Source of the DNA: Advenella mandrilli
GTDB lineage: Bacteria; Pseudomonadota; Gammaproteobacteria; Burkholderiales; Burkholderiaceae_B
Reading direction: 5' to 3'
DNA: 64,000 nucleotides
NCBI RefSeq assembly: GCF_016595155.1
Contig: NZ_JAENGP010000005.1
Span: 1-64,000, forward strand
Below the pieces are notes generated by a model. The model searched no databases, was not told the origin of the DNA, and worked only from the letters and a program-made list of their open reading frames with translations. This document shows positions 64,000-64,000 of the stretch, piece after piece. A program made the position numbers and the translations under genes. How positions within the stretch are numbered: the stretch's first letter is position 1; every line of letters starts with the position of its first letter.

Positions 64000-64000
64000 C

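Overview
The window looks like a chromosomal segment of a betaproteobacterium, most likely Burkholderiales, family Alcaligenaceae. The evidence is gene content and order: rsmB-DUF4390-ntrY-ntrX-trkA-trkH, the yibN-type/grxC/secB/gpsA block divergent from gpmA/envC-like/ctpA/moeB, atpIBEFHAGDC, priA-rep and metX-metW, with Bug-family (TctC) and Bordetella Lgm-like genes. By eye GC is near 50 percent, low for a Bordetella, so I do not name a genus. No rRNA, CRISPR array, prophage or integrase is visible. The only mobile DNA is a clipped TnpB-type transposase gene at the left edge. Coding density is high. || Layout. 1-370: start of a tnpB gene and a cluster of hairpins. 374-3367: HAD phosphatase and rimO, divergent from a dienelactone hydrolase. 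3484-11421: rsmB, a DUF4390 protein, the NtrY sensor with a short NtrX lacking the AAA+ domain, and the TrkAH potassium uptake genes. 11424-13670: trmL and comF, divergent from a BioC-like methyltransferase. 13749-18412: a four-gene module of ArnC/LgmA-like and ArnT/LgmB-like lipid A glycosyltransferases plus an OmpR-type two-component system, preceded by three TTGAT repeats spaced exactly 11 bp. 18440-27363: glycerophospholipid, export, redox, glycolysis and cell-division genes, MoeB and an M61 peptidase. 27467-35790: enoyl-CoA hydratase and the complete F1Fo ATP synthase operon with a terminator. 35890-40149: a ThDP enzyme divergent from a Bug binding protein, a small unknown protein, and an orphan regulator with a Fis-type HTH. 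40219-45764: hemE, priA and rep. 45787-46706: a membrane-bound cytochrome c and tRNA-Arg(CCG). 47177-50104: two penicillin-V-acylase-like Ntn hydrolases flanking an outer-membrane barrel protein. 50276-54551: a four-carbon sugar-acid operon (KdgT-like permease, DUF1537 kinase, PdxA2, GntR regulator) behind a strong promoter followed at once by four 13-bp palindromic repeats. 54586-57713: methyltransferase, unknown protein, cytosine deaminase of the yeast Fcy1 type, gshA. 57809-60239: a lipoprotein, then metX-metW under a SAM-II-like riboswitch. 60291-64000: AmpG-like permease, exonuclease III, EamA transporter and a clipped DODA-type dioxygenase. || How the genes fit together. Most of the window is housekeeping: respiration and ATP synthesis, haem, methionine and glutathione synthesis, replication restart, rRNA/tRNA/ribosomal protein modification, protein export and envelope maintenance. 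The accessory functions with most to offer are the self-regulated lipid A module, the acylase-barrel-acylase cluster, the sugar-acid operon with its tandem operators, and two regulators that keep receiver and Fis-type domains but have no sigma-54 AAA+ engine. All functions are inferred from the sequence and remembered family features; no database search was possible.
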